From NCBI RefSeq assembly GCF_040196175.1, contig NZ_JBEFNF010000006.1, positions 1-64,000 of the forward strand: a stretch of DNA of 64,000 nucleotides. Direction: 5' to 3'. Source of the DNA: Halospina sp040196175 (GTDB lineage: Bacteria; Pseudomonadota; Gammaproteobacteria; Pseudomonadales; Oleiphilaceae). Position numbers and translations under genes: made by a program. The notes beneath the pieces were generated by a model. It worked only from the letters and a program-made list of their open reading frames with translations, was not told the origin of the DNA and ran no database searches. Positions 50,562-60,244 of this stretch are shown in pieces. Every line of letters begins with the position of its first letter. The stretch's first letter is position 1.

Positions 50562-51449
50562 TCACCCCTCACCGCCGATGGGGTGATCCACGCCGATGAT
50601 ATCCTGCAGGAAGGGCGGTGTCGCCAGGGCTCCCCGGTGCACGTCCGCGCTGTAGTAGCGGGTCGGGAAGGGGCGCGCCCCGGCATCCGCCTCCCGGAAG
50701 TGTTCGAGCGGCGTCACCTTGCCGGCAATGGTGCAGCTCCACCAGCCCGTGGGGTAGACGGGCTGCGGGAATACCAGCGTCTTGCTTTGATGGTAGCCCG
50801 CAGCTTTCATGTCCTCATGCGCCTTGCGGATGATTGATTTCGGCTTTTCCATCAGCGGCGACTCGGTCTGCTGCACCATCAGGCCGTTCTCGCCCAGGGC
50901 CATATAACAGTCACGATAGAAATCCTTGGTGAACAGTCCTTCCGCCGGCCCTACCGGATCCGTACTGTCGATGATGATGACATCGAAATACCCCGGATCC
51001 GTTTCCTGGATCCACTTGATGCCATCACCAAAGAAGAAGTTCGCACGCGGGTCCTCATTCGCCTCGCACAGCTCCGGGAACCATTTTTCAGAAAGCTCCG
51101 TCACGCGCTGATCGATCTCCGCCTGCCAGACTTCCTCCACACCGTCATGGCGCAGTACCTCGCGCAGCGTGCCGCAGTCACCACCGCCGATGATGGCTAC
51201 TCGTTTGGGGTTGCTGTGAGTGAACAGCACCGGATGCGTCATCATCTCGTGATACAGGAAGTTATCCCGGGTGGAGAGCATCACGCAGCCATCAATCGCC
51301 ATGAGATAGCCGAAGGTCTCGGTCTCGTAGATGTTGATGGCCTGATAGGGCGACTGCTCCTCGTGCACCTTTCCCCTGATCCGGAGGGAGAAGGCGGAGG
51401 ACTCCTCCGGGTAGATTTCGGTGAACCAGTTGTCGTCGAGTCCGCTCAT
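50562..51449 (-). CDS. speE: polyamine aminopropyltransferase (spermidine synthase)
   Basis: 295 residues. YQAINIYETETFGYLMAIDG, VAIIGGGDCGTLREVLRH and the catalytic IIIDSTDPVGPAEGLF match SpeE, which moves an aminopropyl group from decarboxylated SAM to putrescine. It is divergent from speA across a 120-bp gap, so agmatine-derived putrescine feeds it. speD and speB are not in the window. The N-terminal domain is of normal bacterial length. Confidence 0.95.
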   Translation of the reverse strand: MSGLDDNWFTEIYPEESSAFSLRIRGKVHEEQSPYQAINIYETETFGYLMAIDGCVMLSTRDNFLYHEMMTHPVLFTHSNPKRVAIIGGGDCGTLREVLRHDGVEEVWQAEIDQRVTELSEKWFPELCEANEDPRANFFFGDGIKWIQETDPGYFDVIIIDSTDPVGPAEGLFTKDFYRDCYMALGENGLMVQQTESPLMEKPKSIIRKAHEDMKAAGYHQSKTLVFPQPVYPTGWWSCTIAGKVTPLEHFREADAGARPFPTRYYSADVHRGALATPPFLQDIIGVDHPIGGEG

Positions 51450-51569
51450 GGTTCTCTCCTGCGCCTGGGTAAAGGAATCATTGTACGACCCGCCGGCACT
51501 GGACAGAAGTCTGTTCCATAAACGCGCGCGGCCTTACAATCTCTGGAAAGTCACCGACCCGGAGCCTGC

Positions 51570-53459
51570 ATGCAAAGTGACACCCCCGGCCGCACCTGGA
51601 ACATCGACCGCTGGAGTGAGGGCTACGTCACAGTCGGCAACGGGGGTGAGCTGCGCATCAATCCCGATACCCGCAGGCCTGGGCTTGTGCTGGCCGATGT
51701 GGTTACCCAGGTTCAGCAGCAGGGTGCCCGTCTGCCGGTACTGATCCGCTTCACCGATATTCTCCACCATCGTGTGAACCGTTTGTGCCAAGCCTTCAAC
51801 GATCCCATCCGGCATCTTGGCTACCAGGGGGGCTACACTGCCGTGTACCCGATCAAGGTCAACCAGCAGCGCCGTGTAGTTGAAGAAATCATCCGCAGCG
51901 AGCCAGCCGCCAGCCAGGGCCAGATCGGGCTGGAGGCCGGCAGCAAGCCGGAACTGTTCGCGGTGCTAGCCCTGGCGCCCGATAATGCCTGCATCGTGTG
52001 CAATGGCTACAAGGATCGGGAAACCATCCGCCTGGCGCTCATGGGGCAGCGCCTCGGTCACCGTGTTTTTATTGTGGTGGAAAAGGCCTCGGAGCTGCCC
52101 CTGATCCTTGAAGAGTCGCACAGCCTTGGAATCAAACCACTGATCGGTGTGCGCGCCCGGCTGGCAACCATTGGCGAAGGTAACTGGCAGAACACCGGTG
52201 GCGAGAAGTCCAAGTTCGGGCTTTCGGCGAGCCAGATCCTGGCAGTGGTCGACCAGCTGCGTGAAGCAGGCGCACTGGATCGCCTCCAGCTGCTGCACTT
52301 TCATCTGGGCTCGCAGATCGCCAACATCCGGGATATCCAGACGGGCCTGCGCGAAGCCGCCCGCTTTCACCATGTGCTGCATGAGGCCGGCGCTCCCCTC
52401 AACACCGTCGACGTGGGCGGCGGCCTTGGCGTGGACTACGAGGGCACCCGCTCACGCGGTGCCTGCTCCATGAACTACAGCATGGAGGAGTACGCACGTC
52501 AGGTGGTACAGACCTTCCACGAGTCCTGCGCCCGCAATAACCTACCCCACCCGCATCTAATTACTGAATCCGGTCGCGCCATGACCGCGCATCACGCGGT
52601 GCTCGTGACCAACATCATCGACCGGGAAGCACCGGAAACAACTGACCCTGAGCCGATCCCCACCACGGCCCCGGCGCCGCTGCGCAACCTGTGGGCGGAT
52701 TACCAGGCCCTGAGCGGTGACGGGCCTGAGCGTTCAGCGGTCGAGATCCATCACGACGCGGCCCAGGCCATGACAGATGTCCAGACGGAATTCGCGCATG
52801 GCCTGCTGTCACTGCAACAGCGGGCCCAGGCGGAGCAATTGCAGCGCCAGGTCGCCCTACGGCTGCGCGCGCGGCTCAACCCCGGCAACCGCGTGCACCG
52901 CGACCTGCTCGATGAACTCAATGAGCAGTGTGCGGAACGGCTGTTCATGAACCTATCAATCTTCCAGTCCCTGCCGGACATCTGGGGCATTGGTCAGATT
53001 TTCCCCATTCTTCCACTGCAGGGCCTGGACCGGTGGGGGTCGCGCCGGGCGGTACTACGGGACATGACCTGTGACTCGGACGGGCGCATTGACCATTACG
53101 TGGACAGGGACAGCATCGAAACAACCCTGCCACTCCCCGAGGACACCGACGTCGAGGAACTGGCGTTCTTCATGACCGGTGCCTATCAGGAGATCCTGGG
53201 GGACATGCACAACCTGTTCGGCGACACGGATGCCGTCGACCTGAGCCTGGATGAACGGGGCAATGCCTGCGTTACACAGCTGGCGCACGGTGAGACGCTG
53301 GCCAGTGTACTACGCCAGGTGAACCATGACCCTGACGAACTGTTGCGCCAACTGGCCTCCCGGCTTGAGGCAGCATGTCTTCCAGCCGGTGAACGCCAGC
53401 AACTGCTCAAACAGATCCACGCAGGGCTGGCAAGCTATACTTATCTCATTGATGAGTGA
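51570..53459 (+). CDS. speA: biosynthetic arginine decarboxylase
   Basis: 629 residues, SpeA type (fold III, TIM barrel plus beta domain). The PLP Lys is in YPIKVNQQ near residue 97; GLEAGSKPEL, HFHLGSQIANIRDI and VDVGGGLGVDYEG are family signatures, and ESGRAMTAHHAV follows. It converts arginine to agmatine for putrescine synthesis. Its TGA stop forms the first bases of the sigma-factor promoter that follows. Confidence 0.96.
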   Translation: MQSDTPGRTWNIDRWSEGYVTVGNGGELRINPDTRRPGLVLADVVTQVQQQGARLPVLIRFTDILHHRVNRLCQAFNDPIRHLGYQGGYTAVYPIKVNQQRRVVEEIIRSEPAASQGQIGLEAGSKPELFAVLALAPDNACIVCNGYKDRETIRLALMGQRLGHRVFIVVEKASELPLILEESHSLGIKPLIGVRARLATIGEGNWQNTGGEKSKFGLSASQILAVVDQLREAGALDRLQLLHFHLGSQIANIRDIQTGLREAARFHHVLHEAGAPLNTVDVGGGLGVDYEGTRSRGACSMNYSMEEYARQVVQTFHESCARNNLPHPHLITESGRAMTAHHAVLVTNIIDREAPETTDPEPIPTTAPAPLRNLWADYQALSGDGPERSAVEIHHDAAQAMTDVQTEFAHGLLSLQQRAQAEQLQRQVALRLRARLNPGNRVHRDLLDELNEQCAERLFMNLSIFQSLPDIWGIGQIFPILPLQGLDRWGSRRAVLRDMTCDSDGRIDHYVDRDSIETTLPLPEDTDVEELAFFMTGAYQEILGDMHNLFGDTDAVDLSLDERGNACVTQLAHGETLASVLRQVNHDPDELLRQLASRLEAACLPAGERQQLLKQIHAGLASYTYLIDE

Positions 53460-53485
53460 TCCAGCCGTCATGCAGCCGCGTAAAG
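53457..53485 (+). promoter_or_regulatory. RpoE/ChrR-type (ECF11) promoter, autoregulatory
   Basis: TGATCC at 53457-53462, 18 bases, then TAAAG at 53481-53485. This is close to the TGATCC-N18-TAAGA consensus described for the Rhodobacter RpoE regulon. It overlaps the speA stop codon and lies about 40-90 bases before the possible sigma-factor starts, so the sigma factor probably drives its own operon. Confidence 0.8.
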
Positions 53486-53527
53486 GACCTTACGTTTAAT
53501 TTACCATCATGGCGGCGGGCACCTATA

Positions 53528-54172
53528 ATGGAACTCAGAACAAGCAGCCAATCGGCAGCAACAAAGAGTCGGAATGTGACCACAGCCCCTGATAGCCCAC
53601 GCGCCGAGCGCAGTAAGGACCATTGGAGTCAGCTTCTGGAACAGGTCGGCAGCCATCATGACAGGGCCGCCTTCCATCAACTGTTTGAGCATTTTGGGCC
53701 CCAGATCAAGTACTACGCCATTTCCAATGGCATCGCCCATCAGGCTGAAGAGCTCGTTCAGGAGGTGATGATTTCCATATGGCGCCGTGCCTCCACCTAT
53801 GATTGGCGCAAAGCGGCCGCGTCTACCTGGATATTCACCATTGCCCGCAATCAGCGTATCGACATGCTGCGCAAGATCCAGCGAGGCAGCGCCGAGATGG
53901 CGATTGACACAGAAGATCTCTGGCAGATTCCAGGGGACGATGAAAAGGATCCAGTGCCATCGCTGCACCGTATCATGGCGGAGCGTCGCATCGGAGAATC
54001 CTTCGAGCATCTCCCACAAGAGCAGCTGACGGTTCTCAGGCAGGTCTATCTGGAGCACAAATCGCACCAGGACGTGGCCGAAGACCTTGATATCCCGCTG
54101 GGCACTGTCAAAAGCCGCGTGCGTCTGGCACTGAGCAAATTGAAAGTTATCCTTCAGGATCAGGATCTATGA
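53528..54172 (+). CDS. ECF sigma factor, RpoE/ECF11-like
   Basis: 214 residues from ATG 53528; GTG 53576 is another possible start. Region 2 contains AEELVQEVMISIWRRASTYDWRKAAASTWIFTIARNQRIDMLRK (read in parts), and region 4 has LPQEQLTVLRQVYLEHKSHQDVAEDLDIPLGTVKSRVRLALSKL. The ATGA overlap with a ChrR-type anti-sigma gene and the TGATCC-type promoter place it in the singlet-oxygen-responsive ECF11 group. Expected targets are photooxidative and membrane-lipid repair functions. Confidence 0.9.
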   Translation: MELRTSSQSAATKSRNVTTAPDSPRAERSKDHWSQLLEQVGSHHDRAAFHQLFEHFGPQIKYYAISNGIAHQAEELVQEVMISIWRRASTYDWRKAAASTWIFTIARNQRIDMLRKIQRGSAEMAIDTEDLWQIPGDDEKDPVPSLHRIMAERRIGESFEHLPQEQLTVLRQVYLEHKSHQDVAEDLDIPLGTVKSRVRLALSKLKVILQDQDL

Positions 54173-54825
54173 GCACTCACCATCCCGATGAAGTCCTGCT
54201 GACGGAATACAGCGCCGGCTCTCTGAGCGATCCCATGGCTCTGTGTCTGCGCATCCACCTTGAGCGTTGCGCCCACTGCCGGAGTCAGCTCGACATGCTG
54301 AACAGTCTGGGGGCGGTCATGCTTGATCACAGTCAGCAGGCCAGCAAGGTCTCCGATGATCTTTTTGATAACATCATCGCGCAGATCGATGAAAAACCGA
54401 CCTCCCAAACGAGCGGAGATCAAGCGAGCGAAGAACAGGAAGCATCTTTTGGGTCTCCGCTGGAACGGCTTCTGGGTAGCGACCTGCAGAGTCTTCCCTG
54501 GAAACGCCAGCTTGCAGACGTCAGTGTGTATGACCTGAGTGACCAGTTCCCCGGAGAGGAGCGGGTAACGCTGCAGAAGCTTTGCGCCGGCGGACGGGCA
54601 CCATCCCACAGCCATCATGGTTCTGAAGCCACCCTGGTACTCACGGGGGCCTTTGCTGACGGCAATGGTGTGTTCAGCAGGGGTGACTTCGTGATTCTGG
54701 ATGAGCACCATGACCATCAGCCCGTGGCGCTGCACGGCGAGGACTGCATCACTCTCTCGGTCATGGATGCGCCCGTTAAGCTGACCGGTCGGCTGACCCG
54801 GCTGCTCAACCCCTTCATCCGCTAG
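54169..54825 (+). CDS. chrR: ChrR-type zinc anti-sigma factor
   Basis: 218 residues. The N-terminal anti-sigma domain carries a His early in the chain (STHHPDE) and the HLERCAHC motif (HX3CX2C), which bind zinc and hold the sigma factor. The C-terminal half is a cupin: GGRAPSHSHHGSEATLVLTGAF, then GDFVILDEHHDHQPVA. Singlet oxygen frees the sigma factor in the Rhodobacter pair. It overlaps the sigma gene by four bases. Confidence 0.92.
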   Translation: MSTHHPDEVLLTEYSAGSLSDPMALCLRIHLERCAHCRSQLDMLNSLGAVMLDHSQQASKVSDDLFDNIIAQIDEKPTSQTSGDQASEEQEASFGSPLERLLGSDLQSLPWKRQLADVSVYDLSDQFPGEERVTLQKLCAGGRAPSHSHHGSEATLVLTGAFADGNGVFSRGDFVILDEHHDHQPVALHGEDCITLSVMDAPVKLTGRLTRLLNPFIR

Positions 54826-54836
54826 ACGCAGAACCC

Positions 54837-55580
54837 ATGGATACTCTGATTGCCGGCATCAGTAGCGGCATTGGCCTGGCCCTGGCAGCCCACGAGCTGC
54901 AACGCAATCCGGACACCCAGATACTTGGGGTGAGCCGACAGGCGTCGCGCAATGAGGCGGCTCTGGCATTGGCCACGTCTTTTCCCGGCCAGCTCACACT
55001 GGCTGACGCTGACGTCAGTGACCGGCAGGAACTGGGAAGCGCCCTGCAGAACCACCTGCCGGACAATACACACATGACACGTGTGTTGTTCGCTGTGGGC
55101 GTTCTTCATGGCGAAGGACTGTTGCCTGAAAAACGACTTGAGGATGTGGATCCAGAGGCGATGCTGCAGAGCTATCGCGTTAACGCCCTGGGATTTCTTA
55201 ACACCGTGCAATCCCTGATCCCCTGGCTGCGCCATAAAGACCCGAAACTGATCGCCGCTATCTCTGCCAAGGTTGGCTCCATAGGGGATAATGACTTTGG
55301 CGGCTGGTATGGCTATCGCTGCAGCAAAGCGGCACTTAACATGGCGGTTCGCAACCTGGCCATTGAAACTCGCCGCCGGCTCAGACCCGCCACTGTCGTC
55401 GCCCTGCACCCCGGCACAACAGAAACAGCCCTGACCCAGCCCTTTCAGCAATCCCTGGCCCGCCTGACTGTTCATTCCCCGGAGGAGACGGCGGCCAATC
55501 TCTGGCAGGTGCTTGATCATCTGGGCCCGGAAGACAGTGGGCGTTTTCTCAACTGGGACGGCTCAGAGCTGCCGTGGTAA
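54837..55580 (+). CDS. short-chain dehydrogenase/reductase, CsgA-like
   Basis: 247 residues. The nucleotide motif is GISSGIGLALA, the catalytic Ser is in AAISAKVGSIGD, and YGYRCSK is the YX3K pair. The ending GRFLNWDGSELPW is typical of CsgA/C-factor-like SDRs. It begins 11 bases after chrR, so it belongs to the sigma operon. Such SDRs recur in ECF11 neighbourhoods, where they may act on oxidised lipids or carbonyls; the substrate is not known. Confidence 0.87.
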   Translation: MDTLIAGISSGIGLALAAHELQRNPDTQILGVSRQASRNEAALALATSFPGQLTLADADVSDRQELGSALQNHLPDNTHMTRVLFAVGVLHGEGLLPEKRLEDVDPEAMLQSYRVNALGFLNTVQSLIPWLRHKDPKLIAAISAKVGSIGDNDFGGWYGYRCSKAALNMAVRNLAIETRRRLRPATVVALHPGTTETALTQPFQQSLARLTVHSPEETAANLWQVLDHLGPEDSGRFLNWDGSELPW

Positions 55581-55664
55581 TCGCCACCCGCTGAACCATA
55601 CACCCCACTCAGGCGTATTGCCTCTCGAATTCTATGACCATTCACCATCACAGGGCGAATACCG

Positions 55665-57440
55665 ATGGCTTATAACGCACCGGTTACAGATTACCGCTTT
55701 ATCCTCTACAACGTACTTGGCGCTGACCGTCTGTGCGAGCTTGAACCCTATTCCGAGGCGACCCCGGATCTGATCAACGCCATCCTTGAGGAAGGCGGTC
55801 GTTTCATGCGCGACATCATTGAACCAACCAACGTTCCGGGAGACCAGGAGGGCTGTCAGTTCAATACGGATGATGCCAGCGTAACCACTCCCACAGGCTT
55901 CAAGGAAGCCTACAAACAGTTCTCCGAAGGCGGCTGGACCTCTTTGGATGCGCCCGTGGAATACGGCGGTCAGGGTCTACCACACATTCTCAAGTTCATC
56001 GTCGATGAAATGGTGTGCGCCACCAACCTGTCCCTCGGCATGTATCCCGGCCTGACCCATGGCGCCATCAGTGCATTGCACGAACATGGCTCGGAGGAAT
56101 TGAAAGATACCTACCTGGAAAAGCTCATCTCCGGAGAATGGACCGGTACGATGTGCCTTACTGAACCCCAGTGCGGCACGGACCTCGGACTGATCCGCTC
56201 CAAAGCCCAGCCCGATGCCGATGGCAGCTATCGCGTCAGCGGCACCAAGATCTGGATCACCGGCGGTGAGCACGACCTCACTGACAACATCATGCATCTG
56301 GTTCTGGCTAAGCTGCCGGATGCGCCCGAGGGCACCAAAGGTATTTCGCTGTTCGTTGTGCCCAAGGTCATTCCGGAAACCGGTGAGCGCAACAGCATTG
56401 TCTGCGGCGGACTGGAACACAAGATGGGCATCAAGGGCTCTGCTACCTGCGTGATGAACATGGACGAGGCGCGCGGCTGGCTGGTGGGCGAACCCCATGA
56501 CGGCATGCGCCAGATGTTCACCATGATGAACGAAGCCCGCCTGATGGTGGGTATGCAGGGGCTGGGGCTTGCGGAAGCCGCTTATCAGGTGAGTCTGGGC
56601 TTTGCCAAGGACCGCCTCCAGAGCCGTTCACTGTCCGGCCCGAAGAACCCTGACGGTGCCGCGGATCCCATCATCGTACATCCGGACGTGCGCCGCATGC
56701 TGATGAAGCAGAAGGTCCTCAACGAGGGCATGCGCGCAATGGCGCTCTATTCCGGGCATCAGCTGGATCTGTCCAAAGCCCATCCGGATCCGGAAACCCG
56801 CCAGACCGCCGATGATATCGTCCAGATCATGACACCGGTGGTTAAGGCATTCCTGACCGATGAAGGGTTTGCCAACTCCAATACCGGCCTCCAGGTGCTT
56901 GGCGGTTCCGGCTTCACTCAGGACTGGCCGATAGAACAGTACGTGCGCGACGGCCGCATCGCCCGCATTTATGAGGGCACCAATGGCATCCAGGCGATGG
57001 ATCTGGTCGGGCGCAAACTCAGCCTTCATAAGGGCCGGTTGGTGCAGAGCCTGTTCGGGGCAATGTCCGGCTACCTGAAAGAGCACCCGGATTGCGCTCA
57101 CCGTGACCAGCTCAAGGATGCCCTCGCTACGCTTGAGCACGCTGTAAACTGGCTGAATGACCATGCCAGGCAGGACCCTGAGCAGGCCGGCGCCGCCGCC
57201 ACGCCCTTCCTCCGGCTGACTGGTCTGACCGTAATCGCCTGGATGTGGGTACGTATGGCTGAGGCAGCCCGCCAGGCCGAAGCCAACGGCGATGGCAACC
57301 AGGACTTCAACGAGGCCAAAAAGACCTCGGCGCGCTTTTTCTTCGACAAGGTGCTGCCGGAAAAGGACGCATTGCTTGCTGACATCGTTGATGGCAAAGA
57401 CAGCGTAATGGCGCTGAATGACGATCAATGGGCTATTTAG
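55665..57440 (+). CDS. acyl-CoA dehydrogenase, DmdC-like class
   Basis: 591 residues, longer than short-chain acyl-CoA dehydrogenases because of N- and C-terminal extensions seen in the DmdC/long-chain class. FAD/substrate marks: TGTMCLTEPQCGTDLGLI, ISGTKIWITGGEHD-like sequence, and GGSGFTQDWPIEQYVRDGRIARIYEGTNGIQ, which contains the catalytic-base region. It oxidises an acyl-CoA thioester and passes electrons to ETF. It is 84 bases after the SDR gene; whether it shares the sigma operon is not clear. It ends at an intrinsic terminator. Confidence 0.92.
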   Translation: MAYNAPVTDYRFILYNVLGADRLCELEPYSEATPDLINAILEEGGRFMRDIIEPTNVPGDQEGCQFNTDDASVTTPTGFKEAYKQFSEGGWTSLDAPVEYGGQGLPHILKFIVDEMVCATNLSLGMYPGLTHGAISALHEHGSEELKDTYLEKLISGEWTGTMCLTEPQCGTDLGLIRSKAQPDADGSYRVSGTKIWITGGEHDLTDNIMHLVLAKLPDAPEGTKGISLFVVPKVIPETGERNSIVCGGLEHKMGIKGSATCVMNMDEARGWLVGEPHDGMRQMFTMMNEARLMVGMQGLGLAEAAYQVSLGFAKDRLQSRSLSGPKNPDGAADPIIVHPDVRRMLMKQKVLNEGMRAMALYSGHQLDLSKAHPDPETRQTADDIVQIMTPVVKAFLTDEGFANSNTGLQVLGGSGFTQDWPIEQYVRDGRIARIYEGTNGIQAMDLVGRKLSLHKGRLVQSLFGAMSGYLKEHPDCAHRDQLKDALATLEHAVNWLNDHARQDPEQAGAAATPFLRLTGLTVIAWMWVRMAEAARQAEANGDGNQDFNEAKKTSARFFFDKVLPEKDALLADIVDGKDSVMALNDDQWAI

Positions 57441-57471
57441 GCTGAGACCTGGCCCATGAACCACTGATTTG

Positions 57472-57497
57472 ACGCCGGGCCCAGGCCCGGCGTTTTT
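57472..57497 (+). terminator. intrinsic terminator after acyl-CoA dehydrogenase
   Basis: A GC stem (ACGCCGGGCC / GGCCCGGCGT, short loop) is followed by TTTTTGT. It lies about 30 bases after the stop codon and ends before pldA. Confidence 0.92.
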
Positions 57498-57530
57498 GTC
57501 TCCGGGCTCAGCCAGGCGTAAACTCGGGGT

Positions 57531-58436
57531 ATGTGGATCCGATCGTCGTGTATACTTGCTCTGGTCAGTGCCTTGGCATGCTCCCCTCCAAGCATGGCAC
57601 ACCCTCATGCAGAGGGGACCACCTCCCAAAACAGCCCCAGCGGCGATGACCAGGCCCGTGAACACCTTTTCAGTGATTCCAGCATCTTCCAGCCCCACCG
57701 ACGCAATTACCTGCTCCCGATAAGCTGGATCAGCTCACCCAACCAGGCTCCGGAAACACCCACCTACAGCCCCAAGCCCCACGGGGAGACGCTTGAACAA
57801 GAAGAGGCCAAGTTCCAGCTGAGCTTCCGATTACCGTTACTTACCGGCGTTTTCGAAGGCCCCAACCGGTTATGGTTTGGCTACACCCAGCTGGCATTCT
57901 GGCAGATGTACAACACGGATGAGTCGTCCCCCTTTCGGGAAATCAACTTCGAACCCGAAATCTTCCTGACCCACGATCTGGACTGGGAGCTTGGACCAGG
58001 GCAGCTGGAACTGATCACCATTGGTTACAATCACGAGTCCAATGGCAGAGAGGAACCGTTCTCTCGCAGCTGGAACCGGATCAAGGCCGGCGCGGTCTAC
58101 AGAACCGACAACTGGACACTGACACTCGAACCCTGGTACCGGCTGAAACCCTCGCGAGCCGAAGACGACAATCCGGACATTGATCGGTACCTCGGTTACG
58201 GTGAGTTCAATGCGGTTTACAACCCGGCTGGTACCCATGCGCTCGGGATCACACTGATGAACAACCTGCGCGACGAACAGAACCGCACCTCTGTGGCCCT
58301 CAACTGGTCATTCCCCATCAGTGGGTCGATCAAGGCGCACGTGCAGTACTACAACGGCTACGGTGAATCCCTCATCGACTACAACGAACGCACCCACCGC
58401 ATCGGGTTGGGCTTTTCGCTCAACGACTGGCTTTAA
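57531..58436 (+). CDS. pldA: outer membrane phospholipase A
   Basis: 301 residues with a signal peptide (ILALVSALACSPPSMA). The catalytic triad region reads YNHESNGR (His and Ser) followed by SRSWNRI (Asn), matching OMPLA His142, Ser144 and Asn156 of E. coli. The rest alternates as a 12-strand barrel and ends in FSLNDWL. It hydrolyses phospholipids that reach the outer leaflet. A Cys in the signal region (ALACS) might suggest a lipoprotein, but cleavage at SMA is more likely. A small GC hairpin without T-run lies at 58445-58465. Confidence 0.93.
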   Translation: MWIRSSCILALVSALACSPPSMAHPHAEGTTSQNSPSGDDQAREHLFSDSSIFQPHRRNYLLPISWISSPNQAPETPTYSPKPHGETLEQEEAKFQLSFRLPLLTGVFEGPNRLWFGYTQLAFWQMYNTDESSPFREINFEPEIFLTHDLDWELGPGQLELITIGYNHESNGREEPFSRSWNRIKAGAVYRTDNWTLTLEPWYRLKPSRAEDDNPDIDRYLGYGEFNAVYNPAGTHALGITLMNNLRDEQNRTSVALNWSFPISGSIKAHVQYYNGYGESLIDYNERTHRIGLGFSLNDWL

Positions 58437-58632
58437 ATAGGGGAGGGGCAGGCGATACCTGCCCCCGGAGGGGACCCGGCCAGCCGAGGGGCCTGACCGG
58501 TAACCGGCGGCATCACAGTGCGCGGGCAAACCCGCTCTTCCCTGACCCCGCGCGAATGATGCTGAACACACTTTACCCACAACAATCGATGATGGAAAAT
58601 GATTAATTCTATTCAGTCCGTGAATTCCAATC

Positions 58633-59508
58633 ATGATTCAGCGTCACCATCTTGAAATCCTACTGGCTCTGAATGAGAAGGGTACCCTGGGCGAGGCCGC
58701 CAGCCACCTCTGCCTGACCCAATCAGCCCTCTCACACGCCATGCACAAACTGGAGGAGCAAAGCGGTTCGCGCCTCTGGGCCAAACAGGGGCGGCGTCTG
58801 CAGCTGACCCAGGCGGGCCAGTACCTGCTGGAGCTTGGCCAGCAACTGCTGCCACGCCTGCAGGAGGCCGATGCCACCCTGCGCGCCTTCGGCGAGGGCC
58901 GGCGTGGCCGGCTGCGCATTGGTATGGAGTGCCATCCCTGCTACGAGTGGCTGCTCACCGTTGTCCAGCCCTATCTCCAGCGCTGGCCCGACGTGGACCT
59001 GGATGTGATCCAGAAATTCCGCTTCAACGGCCTGGAAGCACTGACCCAGCACCGGATCGATGTGCTGATTACCAGTGACCCGGTTTTCAGCCATGAACTC
59101 TGCCATACGCCGGTTTTCGATTATGAGCTGATGCTCGTGGCCGCTTCGGAAAACCCGCTCGCCGGGGGCAGCACCGTGACCCCCGAACGCCTGAGCCAGG
59201 CGCGGCTGATCCACTTTCCGGTGGCCCGGGAGCGGCTGGACGTCTTCACCCACTTCCTCTCGCCCGCCGGCCTTGAGCCGGCCCACCAACAGGAAGTGGA
59301 AGCCATGGAGATCATGCTCCAGCTCGTGGCGGCCAATCGCGGCGTCTGCACCCTTCCGGACTGGCTGGCCGAGCGCTATCGCGACAGCCAACCCATCACA
59401 ACCCGCCGCCTGGGTGACGCTGGTGTCCACAAGACCCTGTACCTGGTGTACCGCCAGGACGACGCCAGTATTGACTACCTGGCGGATTTCGTCGGCTATG
59501 GCCAGTGA
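58633..59508 (+). CDS. metR: MetR-like LysR family regulator
   Basis: 291 residues. The N-terminal HTH is LEILLALNEKGTLGEAASHLCLTQSALSHAMHKLEEQ (read in parts), with the HxxHLEIL opening typical of MetR. GRLRIGMECHPCYEWLLTVV and FRFNGLEAL-like sequence in the effector domain also match MetR, which activates methionine genes with homocysteine as cofactor. No metE or metH gene lies next to it here. The 58437-58632 gap holds its AT-rich promoter. Confidence 0.9.
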   Translation: MIQRHHLEILLALNEKGTLGEAASHLCLTQSALSHAMHKLEEQSGSRLWAKQGRRLQLTQAGQYLLELGQQLLPRLQEADATLRAFGEGRRGRLRIGMECHPCYEWLLTVVQPYLQRWPDVDLDVIQKFRFNGLEALTQHRIDVLITSDPVFSHELCHTPVFDYELMLVAASENPLAGGSTVTPERLSQARLIHFPVARERLDVFTHFLSPAGLEPAHQQEVEAMEIMLQLVAANRGVCTLPDWLAERYRDSQPITTRRLGDAGVHKTLYLVYRQDDASIDYLADFVGYGQ

Positions 59509-59536
59509 TCACCAAACTTGGCCAGCATGACGCTGG

Positions 59537-60244
59537 TCAGTCCCCTTTGAGCCTGGCATCCAGGCCCGGAACCAGAGTTTCAGCCATCGCGCCCATGAAC
59601 TGGCGGCGCAGGAAACGTTCCGTTTCCTGCTGGATGGCTTTCTGCTGCTCCGGGTGTTCAATGTAGTCCATGCCCCGGAACAACATGAAGCGGACCATGG
59701 TGCGGGCAATGTCCAGAACCGTGGTACGGCTGACCTGTGGCACCAGTGCCCGCTCGGTAACGTCATCCGCCATTTCACTCGCCGCCTCTTCCAGCTGCCG
59801 TGCCAGCGCCTGCCTCAGCACCAGGGACGGGCCATGGAGCTCGCGAACCGCCACCATGACCACCGCCGGATTGGTGCGGAAGTACTCATAGACGAAATAC
59901 ACCGACTCATGAGCAGCCTGGTCCGAGGTGGCCGCTGCCGTACGTAAACGCCGAACCTGGTGCTTGACCTCGGAAGCAATGCACTCAAGCACAAAAAGAC
60001 CGAAATCATCCAGGTCCGAGAAGTGGCGGTAGAAGGTATTGGGGTTGAGACCCGCCTCACGGGCCAGCTCCCGGATCCCCAGTGAACTGATGCTCCGGCT
60101 GCTGGTTACCAGGCGCAATGAGGCCTGAAGCAGTTTCATCTTCCCTTCCGGGATGGACTGGGTACCGGGTCCGATCATCGCCTTAGTGTCCGCTGGTTGC
60201 GTCGGGTTTCCGAGCTCCTGCGGATGTGTTTCGTTCACCATCAC
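59537..60244 (-). CDS. fabR: FabR-like TetR family repressor
   Basis: 235 residues. TetR HTH: SISSLGIRELAREAGLNPNTFYRHFSDLDDFGLFVL (read in parts), closely matching FabR, the repressor of unsaturated fatty acid genes. The C-terminal ligand domain is also FabR-like (TVLDIARTMVRFMLFRGMDYIE). The first 30 residues are unusual for FabR, so a later start near MIGPGTQSIPEGK is possible. No desaturase or fabA/fabB is adjacent. The gap 60245-60402 contains a GC hairpin (60273-60300) without T-run. Confidence 0.82.
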   Translation of the reverse strand: MMVNETHPQELGNPTQPADTKAMIGPGTQSIPEGKMKLLQASLRLVTSSRSISSLGIRELAREAGLNPNTFYRHFSDLDDFGLFVLECIASEVKHQVRRLRTAAATSDQAAHESVYFVYEYFRTNPAVVMVAVRELHGPSLVLRQALARQLEEAASEMADDVTERALVPQVSRTTVLDIARTMVRFMLFRGMDYIEHPEQQKAIQQETERFLRRQFMGAMAETLVPGLDARLKGD

